Below are positions 46,205-58,188 of a DNA stretch of 64,000 nucleotides, piece by piece (within the stretch, counting starts at the first letter, position 1; each line of letters starts with the position of its first letter). The position numbers were made by a program, and so were the translations under genes. The notes under the pieces were generated by a model. It was not told the origin of the DNA and ran no database searches. It was given only the letters and a program-made list of their open reading frames with translations. Source of the stretch: Lunularia cruciata (lineage: Eukaryota; Streptophyta; Marchantiopsida; Lunulariales; Lunulariaceae); NCBI GenBank assembly GCA_948567375.1, contig OX419762.1, positions 42,203,034-42,267,033 on the forward strand, in the 5' to 3' direction.

Positions 46205-46535
46205 TTAACCGACTTCCACATTTGGCAATCCGACCTAACCGACAGTCAAGTTGGCAAAAAGACTTAATCGTACCCTAAGTGACATATGGTATGACGTGGC
46301 ATTCCCCGGGTATTAGGTGGCATGGAGGGAGCTAGTGCTGGCAACCATATTGCTTGACTCAAATTGTCCAACGCGGTTCCTCTTGGAAGCAATATGTGGT
46401 TGACTGTTTGTCTGTCTTATCTGTCATTGCCAGATAGACTGACGTGCCCCATCAATGCTCCAAGGGGGTCGGTTAAGTCTTTTTGCCAACTTGGTAGTTG
46501 ACCAAATGTAAGTGCCAAGTATGGGAGTGGGTTAA
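46205..46535. mobile_element. 331-bp inverted-repeat element (MITE-like) bounded by TTAA
   Basis: Two 63-bp inverted arms, 46205-46267 and 46473-46535, align without gaps; the inner 20 bases of each arm (AAGTTGGCAAAAAGACTTAA) are identical. Both outer ends are TTAA followed by CCGACT or CCCACT, which resembles the TTAA target and CCC ends of piggyBac-type elements, but TTAA also occurs inside the arms, so the assignment is tentative. No coding sequence. Confidence 0.65.
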
Positions 46536-46564
46536 GTATATCTCTGCATAAAGTTTCTCCACAT

Positions 46565-46780
46565 TTTCAATTTCAGAAGTCAATTCTCCCCTTGGACTTC
46601 CGCAAAACTTTTCTATCAGATAGGATATGAAACTTGAGAAGGTTATGGAGTAGGTTTTTGGAATTCTTAACCTCTTCATTTCAATTTCAGAAGTGAAATT
46701 GGAAATTCCAGCCAAGCTTTTCTATTGGACAGGGTATGAAACTTGAGAAGCTTATTAGTATGGGTTTCAAAGTCTAGACC
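46565..46780. repeat. Two-copy imperfect tandem repeat, 114-bp period
   Basis: Copies start TTTCAATTTCAGAAGT at 46565 and 46679 and share CTTTTCTAT and GGTATGAAACTTGAGAAG-like blocks. It lies directly beside the inverted-repeat element. Confidence 0.6.
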
Positions 46781-47160
46781 TTTAAGACTTCAAGGATAAG
46801 CATTGTTCTATTAAATGTCATGAGACTGCACATCAGGATTAGAGCCATCCCATTGGAGACCATAGAACACAATTGTCTTGGTTCCTAATTAAACCACGCC
46901 TAATCTTTTTGATTTTGATGTAAGGAACTATAGTGGCGAATACTTCTCTCCTATTGTATTCATGGGTATTTAGCACTAATACTGAGTGCAGATATTGGAA
47001 TTCCTTGGACAACGGGTAAGGACAAGAATCTATTATCTACATACATAGCGTTGCAACAAATTTTGTAGCACATTAAAGCAAAGGTTTGGTCTGCATTGTA
47101 TGCATTCATCTTCTAAACTGTGTATTCATTAGAAGACACCAATGTCAAGTAAAGGAAAAA

Positions 47161-47250
47161 GGCTACCACATAGAACACATGAAGGATGGGAAGACCCATC
47201 AAGCCGTACAAGGGACAGACAAAAGAGGTAAAATGGGGCTAGGCTCCAAT
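47161..47250 (+). repeat. Copy of dispersed repeat R1
   Basis: Contains TAGAACACATGAAGGATGGG, AAGACCCATCAAGCCGTACA and ends GGTAAAATGGGGCTAGGCTC. It matches 54031-54130 over its whole length and 52437-52520 over most of it. Confidence 0.8.
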
Positions 47251-47282
47251 AGTAATGATATGAGAAATCTTCCATACCGCAC

Positions 47283-48003
47283 CTAAGATATCCGAGAGCT
47301 ATGCAAGTCATAAGGTCTACAAACCATTGGAGCATCCAAAGAAACATCTCCTAGAGTGCTTGCTCTCCTATGGATTGCACCAGCCAATGCTCTCTGTAGA
47401 GCAATATGCACACGTTGTCTACAATATGCAACAAAGTATGAGAGTGAGAGTGGTACCCCATGGTGTTTAATATGATAAGCTCTTGAGTACTTCCTAAAAA
47501 ATGTATCAAACGTTGTGTCAAACGTTGTGTCCATCACTCCATATAATTCCAAGGCTAGAGGAACAAAGAGATGACCTCGCTGCATACCCCTATACTTGGA
47601 GACCTTATCCTCGCCGCCCATCCAAGAGGATGAGTAATCACTCCCTCCACAATTGCATCACGTGTAGGGTCTGTAACCACAACATATGCCATTATAACCT
47701 CATCATCTTGGACCAAGTATAAGTTTGCTCTAACATGTGTCATCTGCAAAGAATATGATCACTCCTCCAAGCAAGGTATCTACTCTCTCGTGCCATAGAA
47801 AACACTATATCCTTGATGACATCATGGGTAGCTATCCTCTGTTCTCCGAAAGGACAACATGTCATATGGATTGTTGATGCATCTAGTGTAGAACCACACT
47901 CATAAGTGAGTAACAAGGATGCATACGGGTGGATCAAACCTAGACAGAACCTCATTGATGTAGAGGAGGTGGATGGTGCAAATCGGAATGCCCTAATGCA
48001 CAA
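47283..48003 (-). pseudogene. C-terminal tail of a non-LTR reverse-transcriptase-like protein, frameshifted
   Basis: Three overlapping frames read in order: 48003-47740 with CGSTLDASTIHMTCCPFGEQ and RIATHDVIKDIVFSMARES; 47749-47555 with VVVTDPTRDAIVEGVITHP; 47621-47283 with FVPLALELYGVM and a helix VAYCRQRVHIALQRALAGAI. This order (Cys/His segment, TDPTR segment, FxPxAxExYG segment, terminal helix) is that of the C-terminal tail found in many plant and algal LINE-type proteins. Frames may extend to 48432. Two frameshifts make it a relic. Confidence 0.6.
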
Positions 48004-48432
48004 TCAAGCTAGGATCCAAGAGCTTGCACCCTTGCCGGAGCAAGAGCAAAGACGGGATCTAGTAGCCCAAGGAATGGATGAGTCAACTAAGAGAAAATGT
48101 AACATATGCTGACATTGTCACTCCATCAAGGAAGATTCTACACCTTTGGTCCAATAGTGAAACAAGGATAGAAGGTCCTCCCCTACTCGTGTGGATAAAC
48201 CATCTCTCATATGCCATGGTAACACTTGGAGAGAAAAGGATCTCTCCTCTACCTTAGTCACATATGTCTCCAAAATTGGCCTATCAATAACCACAAAATG
48301 AGAAGAAAGTGAAAGTACCCATAGAGCACTACACAACAATGTTATAAGTACCATCTCCTCCATAGAATATGGTGCCTCCTCCCATAAAGAAGAATATTTC
48401 ATATAATATTCATATTTTGTAGATTTGGTCAA

Positions 48433-48880
48433 GTGGACAATAAGTTGGACCTTGAATAGTAGGATAATGACCTTTGACTAGGAAATAACGTATAGATAGT
48501 GAAGAATAACCCGGCAAGGAACATCTCCGTTAAACACCCTAGATGATAATTCTCAAGTGAACCGTGCTAAACATGAAAAGAAAAAGTTGAAGTAGTCTAC
48601 TCAACAACCCTTTTGTATATCTGTAAATAGCGAAACATACTTCCGCCGCTATTCATAACATCCTAGCCTGATATATGGACCAATACTAAGTGGATTTCCT
48701 TTACCACAATAACGACATAAAATTGTATCAAGTCCATTAAAATTTTCTATTTTTTATTATTATTTTATTCATGGGCTTCAAAATATTAATTATTTGTCTA
48801 AAAACTTCCATCTTACTTGGTCAAAGGAAATACAGAACAGATGCGTGTCTTGATGTTGTCCTGTCGTTGTTGTGTTCTTG
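48433..48880. other. AT-rich spacer
   Basis: No gene was recognised between the LINE-type relic and the GC-richer leader region of the RING gene. Confidence 0.4.
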
Positions 48881-50595
48881 AAACGAAGGCGCTCTTCGAA
48901 TGGATGCTCTTGTAGCAGACACTTACAGTATAGCAGCGGTACAGGAGGGGCGCCGAGTCTCATGTGAGCTTTCCACTCCGCTGGACATGCACTTCTGTGC
49001 AGCTGCTGCATTCAAAGCTTGTTTCCAGTCACGTATTCAGTTTTTGGTTTCGTGCTTTGGTTTTCGATTCCCAGATTTTCTCGTGTGGGTTGCCGACAGC
49101 AGTCGTAGTATTGAGCGACGTTCCTGAGTGAGGGAGGCGCAATTTGTTTGCGGTTTAACGAGCTCGGGGCGAAATCACGAGCTCGATACTGTTCTCTTTG
49201 ACTTCGTTGCTTCGTCTTGATTCCAGTCTACTGGTTTGTTTGTTGCGTTTTTCTTATTTTCTTTTCTTTTGTCCTGCAGAAAGTTGTCGAGGGTTTATCG
49301 ATAGGAGAGCTCAAGAGGGTTAAAACAAATTTGGAAGGAGTAAGCTTGGATCTAAGCTTGGACGACCCTAGTACCATTTGTGTCGTTTCGTTCCTCTGCT
49401 CGTGAAAGTGTTTTGCATGAATTTACTCGAGCTCGAGGTTTAGGTGAAAGAGTGGTCGTTTGTTCTTACAAGAGTATCCTCTTCGAATTGGTTGGAGATT
49501 CGATTCAACCTGTTAAGCTCAGTGAAGCTCGGATCACAGCGCGGGGGTCGCAAGTTTATCCTACCGTGTTATTGTCTTTGTTGTAGATCTGTGTTTGGGA
49601 TATTCGGTCCTGTCCTTCTTTACACCTTTTCAGTTTTCACCCTTCCTATCACAGACCTTTGTCAAGTCTGTCATTCCCATCCAGTTCTTCAGTACTCGAG
49701 TAGGTCTCTGTAGTTTGCCAAGCTACATCTTTCCTACGAGTGACGCCCTGAACTTGAGTTCATGAACTCATGCGCCAGCTTTCTCTCCTGTTTTGCATCT
49801 ACTGCCTTGTAATGTAACTTCATTCTCGATTTCCATCGGCCATATTTCAGCTGGGTGCTTGCCGCGACGATCTTCAGGAAGTGAGTACCTTCTCTTATCG
49901 GCCTCCTCTATGATTCAGTTGTTAAGGATATGTAGACTCGCAAGGTTCCAGCTCTAAAATCTTCCCAATTCCACGAGGAAGAGTCAACCAAACACATGTA
50001 TTAAGTGTTTGCGGGTACGTCATCTAAGCTCATGTTAGATAGGAGGTCGTTGTTTAATTAAGTGACACTCTTCTCATGTTGATGATTAAGAAAATGGGTT
50101 CGATCACAATCACCACCATCATCATCATCAATATCATCGTGTGGACTTGATTGTTATGTCTTTTCTGTCCAGATAACTTACAACTTAGAGGAAACAGATA
50201 AAGGGCCAGCGAGTGAAGGGAGATCGGTAACACCGGCAAGAGATGCAATGTAATCTCCTCCTTCCGCAATGATTTGTCGAACGCACTTAGTTGTGACTGA
50301 TTCTTATGACTGGACAATAATCTATCTGCGCAACACTAGCAGTCCATTAGGGTTTTAGAGGACATCGTCCACCGGTGGGTCGTGGAAGGAATATGAAGGC
50401 GGGGACACGCTCTTCAGTTGGTCAGGGAGGACGTACATGGCTGAACAGGAGGATAGGGACTTGGACAGGGATATTCACCCACCTACAACGCTGCCTTAGT
50501 AGTTGTAGGTAGGAGGAGGTGGAAATTGAATAGGTGCGATAGTGTACTACACTTACCATTTGGGCTGTGTAAATCTGGAATGATAGAAGGCAAGG
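48881..50595 (+). promoter_or_regulatory. Probable promoter and long 5' leader of the RING-H2 gene
   Basis: From about 48.88 kb the composition changes to that of the host genes and stays so to the RING start. Splice-like signals are present: an acceptor with a T-rich tract ending CCTGCAG at about 49280, a donor-like GAAGTGAGTACC near 49880 and an acceptor-like CTGTCCAG near 50173. A spliced leader is inferred. Short ORFs here (for example 49380-49586) match nothing known, so a separate small gene cannot be excluded. Confidence 0.35.
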
Positions 50596-51138
50596 ATGAG
50601 TACCAACACGACGGCTTTCACGGCGAATATGAGCAGAGTGGGCTTAGGGTACGGGATTGCAATAGCTGTTGGAATTTTGGTTTTGGTGTCGACGATAATG
50701 CTGGCCTCATATGTCTGTGTGAGAGTTCATGGACGGGGGCAGCAGAGTAGCACAACTGCAGTTTCACCACAGCAAGCAGGTGAAGAGGTAAGCCGGACAG
50801 AATGGCCGTCGATGAACGGGCTTGATCAGGCCACACTGGAGTCATATCCAAAACTCATTTATTCTTCAAATCAGCCTCTACCGCATGGGCCTCAAGACAC
50901 TGCTTGCAGTATATGCCTTGCTGATTACAGGAATGAGGAAGTGCTTAGAATGCTGCCGGACTGCCATCACGTTTTCCACGCCCCATGTATCGATGCTTGG
51001 TTACGGTTGCACGCTTCTTGCCCCATGTGCCGGAGCTCCCCGCTTCCAACCCCACAGATAACCCCTATATCTACCCCCCTTTCAGAACTGATTCCTTTGG
51101 CCCGCCATCCATTGCAAATCCGTTCACATGCTTGACGG
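50596..51138 (+). CDS. RING-H2 E3 ubiquitin ligase, ATL family, intronless
   Basis: 179 residues from a true ATG. A single N-terminal membrane helix lies at about 18-42 (GYGIAIAVGILVLVSTIMLA), the ATL-specific GLD motif at 75-77, and a RING-H2 finger at 104-145 with ligands C104, C107, C123, H125, H128, C131, C142, C145 and the E2-contacting Trp135. The SSPLPTP segment after the finger resembles the ATL67-ATL70 group. ATL proteins are membrane-anchored ligases that ubiquitinate target proteins with an E2; the substrate cannot be told from sequence. Lack of introns is normal for this family. No neighbour is functionally linked. Confidence 0.93.
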
Positions 51139-52333
51139 AGAGCTGGGTCTAGGGTTTATCTCAGGAAGGATTGGATTCTGCGTTGTTGCCACCGAGAACA
51201 AAATCTTTTATTCGAACTGCAGCAGCAGGTTGCTAGTGTACATATACAAGTGAGTTGCGGCTCTGGTTTCTTCTGTAAAATACGTTGGAGATTATGGTGA
51301 GTTGCTAGGTCGCTCTCTTTCTCAGTATCAATTATGGCGCAAAACGTCCATGTGTACCGTACATTTCAACTCATAGATGTAAAAGTCTGCTCAGTAATCC
51401 AAGTTTCAATTTTGTATCCAGTTATTCAGTTGAAGGAGTGTCTGCTGTATGGAGTAATCCATACTACCATTTTCCCTACATGCGATTGCAGTTTTGTAAG
51501 ATATAATTGCGCGTGAGAGTCAGAGCTCACGAGAGCGCTGCCACATGGGAGAGATAGCTTTGTATATCAATGAGATGGCAAGTAAAATTTTGTGATTGTT
51601 ATGACCCTTGTTAATTTTCTCAGTTATTTAGAATTCCGCATTTTTCTGTCTCAAGTCGGTCCGGACGTGACTGCGTGGGCAGGTTGCAGAAAGCAGTTTG
51701 TCAGGTCCAGGAAAATCCTTTGGAAAAGTTGAGAGTTGTCTTTGAATTCGTCAGCATTGAGCAATAGGGTTAGTTAAAAAATGCTTATAGATTCTAGAAC
51801 AGATCATGTGTTGATTCTTCTAGGTGCATGGGGTCACTCCCACTTCTAAAGGCAGGCAGAAAAATAAATGCACCTTCTATACAGAATATGCAAATTAGCG
51901 TTGCCAATGAATTCTTCCTCCATCGTCTGTTTGGCTGGTCGATTTGATTTGGACTTTGAAGACTACCCAGGTATTGTGGTGTTGATGGTCCCACAGTCTC
52001 ATCTGGTGCCCGTGTTGGGCACTTTGATCCGTCCAGGGTCTTCATCCTTGCGTGCTTGTCAGGTCATCAGGAGAAGATTGATGCTTCCGGTAGTTTCAAA
52101 GTCAAAATGCTCTATCTACGCTTATACAGGAATAGCTGTCCATCAGTTTAGTATCACTTTTCCACTGGACCACAGACAGGCTCGTGCAGTTCGCTGCCGT
52201 GAACCTCACTGACGTCCGAACTGCCACTAAACGCGGTACTGGGCCTATTCGTCCACGTTCATGAGTTCCAGGAAGGCTGAGGAATGTGATGCATCTATTA
52301 AAAGTGTTATTTTGTCCTTGTCCTTCTCCCCAT
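51139..52333. other. 3' flank of the RING gene and intergenic sequence
   Basis: The first few hundred bases are probably 3' UTR. The 114-codon ORF at 51868-52212 (+) starts with ATG but has no recognised motif. No other feature was seen. Confidence 0.45.
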
Positions 52334-52499
52334 CTCTCCCTTGTACGGCTCGATGGGGTCTTCCCATCCTTCTTTTTTTCTACGCGGTCGTCCTTCACAC
52401 GATCTCCCCACACATTTTCTCATATATAAAGGAGAGGAAGGACGACCGCGTAGTAAAGATGAAGGATGGGAAGACCCCATCAAGCCGGACAAGGGAGAG
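52334..52499. repeat. Foldback pair of dispersed repeat R1 (63-bp arms, 40-bp loop)
   Basis: Left arm 52334-52396 and right arm 52437-52499 are reverse complements with few mismatches; the arms include CTTGATGGGGTCTTCCCATCC-type sequence and TACGCGGTCGTCCTTC. A transcript would form a long hairpin. The right arm continues as R1 to about 52520. It could be a foldback MITE or a small-RNA precursor; only the structure is seen. Confidence 0.8.
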
Positions 52500-52520
52500 G
52501 TGAAAAAGGTAAAATGGAGC

Positions 52521-54030
52521 TAAAGGTAGACAAAAGGTTGACTGCAATGAGATTTGAAACTTCCATTGTCCAACTTCGAAACTTCCAACCGCCTTCCATT
52601 GTCCGGTGCCTGTCCCTTCTCAGAGTTTACCGCGCAGAGGCGGTATAATGTACATCCAAATCTCAGAAGAGCAGAAGATAATAGAGATTTGTTATGTCGT
52701 GGAAACCGCACTATACGATAGACAACGACAGAGCTCACGGAGGACAACTTCGACCTTCTACTTCTGAAAAGGTGGGCTATATTTACAGCCAAATACGTTG
52801 TCGGCAAACCAGCAGGAAAGTTCTGTGAAATGACTTTAAGTACTCTTGCGGGACTGATTCTGACATACCTTTCGCTTTCTCGCCGCGAGAGTAATGACCC
52901 TGGTTAGGGGTGTACCTCTTCTGACTCCGAGTGGAAGAATCGGCAGTAGTGGAGATCGTCGTGACAGTAAAGTTATACCTTCTCCACAAGACAGCACAAC
53001 GGAATGTAGTCATAGCATGGCCTTACGTTCGTAGTCGTCGGGACAACGTAACAGAGCGGTTCGCTATGATAGCTTCACAAGATGGGCGTGACTCGACTGA
53101 GTGACCTTCTGAGAGATGTATTTAGATTTCAATGATTATGTTCAGAAACGACATAATACCCTCGCGAACAAACCAGATAAAACCAGTAAGTCTTCATTAG
53201 ATTTAAACGTCCGTCAGGGAGATGATGGTGATCTTCGCACGATCTTCATCGCTTGTGTATAGACTGACCGATCACGAACAACTGTGATCCTGGATCAGGC
53301 AATTACTGTGGCCCAACATGTCCTATAGTTAATTATCAGTAGCGGTCTCACCATCAGCAATGATTTATTTGGTTCGCTTCTTTCAACTTTGCTTGGCCAC
53401 ATGAACAGCAATGATCAGCTTAAGATCGAATCAATCTCGAGAGCGACATCAATGGAAGGAATTCGCCGCTACAAACCCTGCTGATACAGTGGAAGCCAAT
53501 GGGCTGTAGATCAATCTCCAACCCAGTTCATATTTATGATAGTTTTGGATGATTTGCCACTATTCGATCTACCTAGTACTGTTGTTTGATCCGTTCATTG
53601 GAGCCTACCGCCACAACAAATAAAGTAATCTCTTCCCCGCCCCAGAGAGCTGGACTTGATGGACAACGGTTATAGTGAAATCAATCCTCACAGCCCTACA
53701 ATTCTCCCGGATTCCTGCAACCTGCAATCGCCAGCAAGTACCGTACCCGCTCTAATTTCAGTAACTATATGAATAAAGTTGTGTTGAAGCCTAAGAAGTC
53801 CGAGATTATCATGGCAGTGACTAGTGATCTACCCATATTCGACTCTTTCGTCATCGTCTTAGATTATGTTTCCATCACGGGGAGGTGTGCCTTTGTATTC
53901 AAGGTAGAACCGTTGACTCGCGAACTGAGCAGTATTTCGGAAGCTAGCAGTCGCAAAAAAATGCAACACCTACTCCAGTACAAAGTTCAAGACAATCGAT
54001 CCTTCGATCACAAAGAGTACTCTTATCGAG
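52521..54030. other. Intergenic, no recognised gene
   Basis: The ATG-started ORF at 53769-54050 (+, 93 codons) ends inside the R1 copy and has no known domain. Nothing else could be supported. Confidence 0.4.
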
Positions 54031-54130
54031 AGAAAAAGGCGACCGCGTAGAGAACACAAAGGATAGGAAGACCCCATCAAACCGTACAAGGGAGAGACGA
54101 AAATGGTAAAATGAGGCTAGGCCCCAATAG
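54031..54130 (+). repeat. Copy of dispersed repeat R1 (longest)
   Basis: Runs from GAAAAAGGCGACCGCGTAG through GGAAGACCCCATCAAACCG to GGTAAAATGAGGCTAGGCCC. It joins features of the 52.4-kb hairpin arm (GACCGCGTAG) and the 47.2-kb copy (GGCTAGGC-CCAATAG), so it best represents the full unit. Confidence 0.8.
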
Positions 54131-54593
54131 AATCTATACTTGTACGCTTATCCACTGTCTTCTTTAACACTCAAAGGATTAGCATGTCGACATCATCGAA
54201 GGTTGCGACCAAAGACTACATTGTTCTGTCCTATTCCAAATCTTCAGTAAACTACTCACAAACTGTATGCCCGGATGATGCCCCACTCCTTTCCATTCGT
54301 GTTCTGATTCTCTATCGACTTAGTCTTCCGAGACACGGCAGGATGATATTTCTGAATGCAGGATGCATAAAATATTGTAACAGGGATGATGCAAGTCCTC
54401 CATAGATTTCATCTTCTAAGATTGTCTGTACACGATCTAGCTCTACCGAAGAAAGGCCCTAGAATGACTGACCCATTTGGAATCCAGAATGATGCCCTTT
54501 TAACTAGGAGGATTTGAGATTGGAATTCTTGGACCTAAGGTGAGTTCAATATGGCATTATGTATGGACGTGGTTTTTAATATTGTTCAAGAAA

Positions 54594-54762
54594 AACATTT
54601 GAAATAGTCTTTTGAAATGCTATTGTTACTCTTGTTTGATATGCTTAACATTTGAAATAGTCTTTTTAGGGAAGATGCTATTGTTACTCTTGTTTGATAT
54701 GCTTAACATTTGAAATAGTCTTTTTAGGTAAGATGCTATTGTTACTCTTGTTTCATATGCTT
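54594..54762. repeat. Three-copy tandem repeat, about 58-bp period
   Basis: Units start AACATTTGAAATAGTCTTTT at 54594, 54647 and 54705 and end TTGTTACTCTTGTTTGATATG; the first unit lacks a few bases. The last two copies are nearly identical. Confidence 0.92.
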
Positions 54763-56043
54763 AAGAAACATGTTGTCTCTAATCCAAAGACCCTTAGACA
54801 AGGAAGTTTACCTTGAAAAGGTATTAAGAGGAATCAAAGATCCACCACGAATAATCTCGTGCCCTGGAAAAGTCAAACGTCGACAATTAATCATTAAGTC
54901 GAAAAGTGATTAGAACTTGCTATATCTGGATTGGATTGGGTTGATAGAACCACACGATTAGATTCGAATTATCTATCTAACCGGTCGATTTGGTAGAGCT
55001 CTTAGAAAGTATCTCCGGACCTAAATTTAGGGTGCGTTGACTCAATTAGATGCACGCTGCACTAGAAGCGTCAAGTATGATGACGTAATGTAATACCAAA
55101 ATAGAACAGTCATAAGAAGTTAAATACATAAATTTATAGGTTCGGAAGATAGATGGTCATCTCCTCAATTTCAGTTAATATGTTAGTAGATGTTCATTGG
55201 TTCCAAAGTGATGAATTGGTCACGCAGTCCAAACTTATATTTACATTCTTCATTCACAGATGCTTTCACCTGTTTCATACTTATGGTTGTTATACTTTAA
55301 ATAACAAGAACCACGTACTATTGATGATGATTTGAAGGAATATCTCAAAAAATAAGATCCCAACCTACTCTCTATTGAGGACATTGGAGATGTTGTGTCA
55401 AATTACTCAAGAACTTGAGATTCAAAAGTTCTGGAAGAATTTTAATATTAGAAATACTCAAGGGTTCTTACGTTTTCACAAAGACCCAGCAGTTAAGTTA
55501 GCCATTACAAGCAAGAAGTAACTTTTGCACTTATGTGAACGGTGGAAAGGAAATCTCCGGTATTTCATTTCATCTAACAAGTTGGAGGACTAAAAGAATT
55601 TTTTGACTAAATGAAAAGATCATCCATAGAAAAAGATAATGCCATTTTCTGTTTATAAACATATAACACACGATATTGACTCCAAGTCCACTGTCCTCAC
55701 TAGAGAGTAGCAGGTTTGGATCTTATCTTTTGGAATATCCCTTCCAATCATTATCAATAGTATATGTTTCTTGTTGTTTAAAGTATAACATCCATAAGTT
55801 ATTAAGCAGGTGCAAACATATGTGAATGAGGAATATTAATATAAGGTTGGTCAATACAATCTGTAACTTTTCCTAGATATGTCGCAATTTGCCTAACATT
55901 TTTCTTAATGCCTTGCCAATTTTGTGCGTTCTTGCATTGCATTTGAGTCTTATAATAAGTATAAATAGATAATAAGAGACTCACTTCATCTTTTTTATAC
56001 AAGCAGTTCTTTCTTCTATTGCATTTGACTCTTCAAATAAAAA
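54763..56043. other. AT-rich intergenic region
   Basis: No gene, RNA or known element was recognised up to the left end of the inverted-repeat element at 56044. Confidence 0.4.
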
Positions 56044-56269
56044 GGGGAAATGTCATAAATACTCTCAACAAGTGTTGATACTATAAACCTACTCTAAACT
56101 ATTCAATATTTACAAAAGTAGCACTGGTATTTACTGAGCCTTGATATTCGTTCGGATGCTGGGTCGGGAGAGTGCAAGCCTTGCCCGTCTTGTCTTCGGG
56201 GCTCCACGGGTCTAGATCACTTCTTCCAGTCGGTCCTTTTGACAAATCGGCGTGTCATGGTGGTCTTAG

Positions 56270-57900
56270 TTCAGTATGAGATTTTCTTGACAAACATAGA
56301 CGAGTATGTACAGAATTTTAGCATTTGATACTTGTGATGTAGCCAATCATGTAGGTATATATTTTCAAGACTTGCAAGTAAGTTGTCAATTTCAATTGAC
56401 ATTTTTGGGTGGAGTAAACCAAATACATGATTTCCTAGTATCCACACAATGGGTTGAAACCGTGTATCAGAAGTTTTGGAACAATTTTATTTGGTGCACA
56501 TCTTCATCTGCTAATTCTTGTCAGGTCAAGGACGCTGGAACATTGCCAACATCATATGAGGAAAGTGGTTTTGACCCCCCGTTATAATTATCTTCCCGTG
56601 CGGTCCCGTGCGGTCCCGTGCGGTACCTTTTGTGTGGAATTCCATCTACTTTGTATCACCCTTTTGTAAGGCACAATTGTCGTATTGTTGCTTGTTGTCA
56701 ACTTCTCTGAATGTTTCTTTTTTTCTTGCCATTACTTGCTTTTCAACCTACATCCTTTAGGATCCCCAAATTTTGATCATTCTGAAAACACAACATTTGC
56801 ATCCTAAGCTCTTCATAGCTGCATGTTGGTTTCCTCAGATTTCTATTAGGGCCACAAGCAAGATTGTGAAGTTTCTTCTGGAAACCAGGGCCAAAAATTA
56901 TTTTTTTCTCCCATTACTTTTTACGACACAATTCCCTACCTTTGTACCATGCCATATATGAAACCACCGCTCATGCAAACCTCTCAGCCTTTGCTTTTTT
57001 ATGTCATTTCTAGACTTCAGGATGAGGAGAAGCATATTGTGAAAGTGAATTGCTTGTAGTTATAACATCTGTGGGACATGAGTAAAAAGAATAGTCAAGA
57101 AAGAGTTACAGAAACACGACGGAGAACGCCAAAAACAGTTTGACATGGAGACCAAGGTAAACATAAAAGATTGTGATCTACAACCTGCAAGCACTAAATC
57201 AGTTAAAACTACTGTAAAATGCAGCCTCCATAATAATCTGTTGAGAATATCAAGTGGTCTGAGCATCAGAAACAAAGTATTTACTCACAGATCCATCACT
57301 TCAAGAATTTAAAAGTTGGGCCTTCGAGTCAGAGAAAGAGCATAAGGCAAGGACATGTTTCAAATAAATGCTTATGTGGAAGGAAAGGTTACAGCACTGA
57401 AGTGAACCAAACAAGTTTTGAATGTTACAAGAACAAATAAGAATACTAAGACGTTCAGTGTGGATCTTGACAAAGAAAAGAACACTTGAATAGCTATCTA
57501 CACTTTACTTGGAGTTGCCAAAAACTTACCACATGTGCATCATGATTCAAGCCATTTGGGCTGACATTAACCAGAGACTAATATGGTATAAAAGGAGAAA
57601 GCACTGGACTTCAGAGAAAACAACAAAGCAATACCTTATTGGATGTCCCACTCCAAAAATAATGGAAGGATATTCACATGCGGTATAGAAGATACAGGTC
57701 TATGTAAGGTAGGATATCCCAATTTTGAGACTAATGGGGCAGTCTTGTCCAAAGATGTTTGCTGCAAATCAAAACTTGCAAGGGGAGAGCATTTAACTTT
57801 CAAACAATCTCCAATAATAGTGCCAAAGTTGCAAAACGTGGAAGGTCAAAGATCGTAGGTGGAATAGTTACACATATAATCAGATGCCATAAAACTCAAG
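56270..57900. other. Cargo of the Mutator-like element, unidentified
   Basis: An open frame at 56306-56587 (+, ATG, 93 codons) and one at 57643-57858 (+, 71 codons) match nothing I know. Near 56595-56626 a 10-bp unit (GTCCCGTGCG) is repeated three times. The interior could contain captured host fragments, as in Pack-MULEs, but no source gene is visible in this window. Confidence 0.4.
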
Positions 57901-57918
57901 CTTGCATTGATTGTTTAA

Positions 57919-58188
57919 ACACCAATATGTCAGAAGGATCAATGAGAAGAAGCTGTCTAGAACCCATGGAAACCCAAAGACAGGCAAGGCTTGCAGTCTC
58001 CCGACTCAACATTCAAAACAAGTATCGAGGCCTGATAAATACCAAGGCTTTGAACACCAATATGTCAGAAGGACCAATGAGAAGAAGCTGACTAGAACCC
58101 ATGGAACCCCAAAGACAGGCAAGGCTTGCACACTTCCGACTCAACATTCCAAACAAGTATCGAGGCTTGATAAATACCAAGGCTTTGA
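57919..58188. repeat. 135-bp tandem duplication inside the right TIR
   Basis: Two copies, 57919-58053 and 58054-58188, sharing ACCAATATGTCAGAAGGA and AAGACAGGCAAGGCTTGCA. The left TIR has only one equivalent copy, so the right TIR has expanded. As 135 is divisible by three, a plus-strand frame (57911-58210) runs through both copies; this is probably incidental. Confidence 0.92.

Noticed and set aside
50618-50851. Minus-strand ORF opposite the RING-H2 gene
   Set aside because: Antisense shadow of a well-supported coding region.
54594-54762. CRISPR-like array
   Set aside because: Three contiguous 58-bp units without spacers in plant DNA; a plain tandem repeat.
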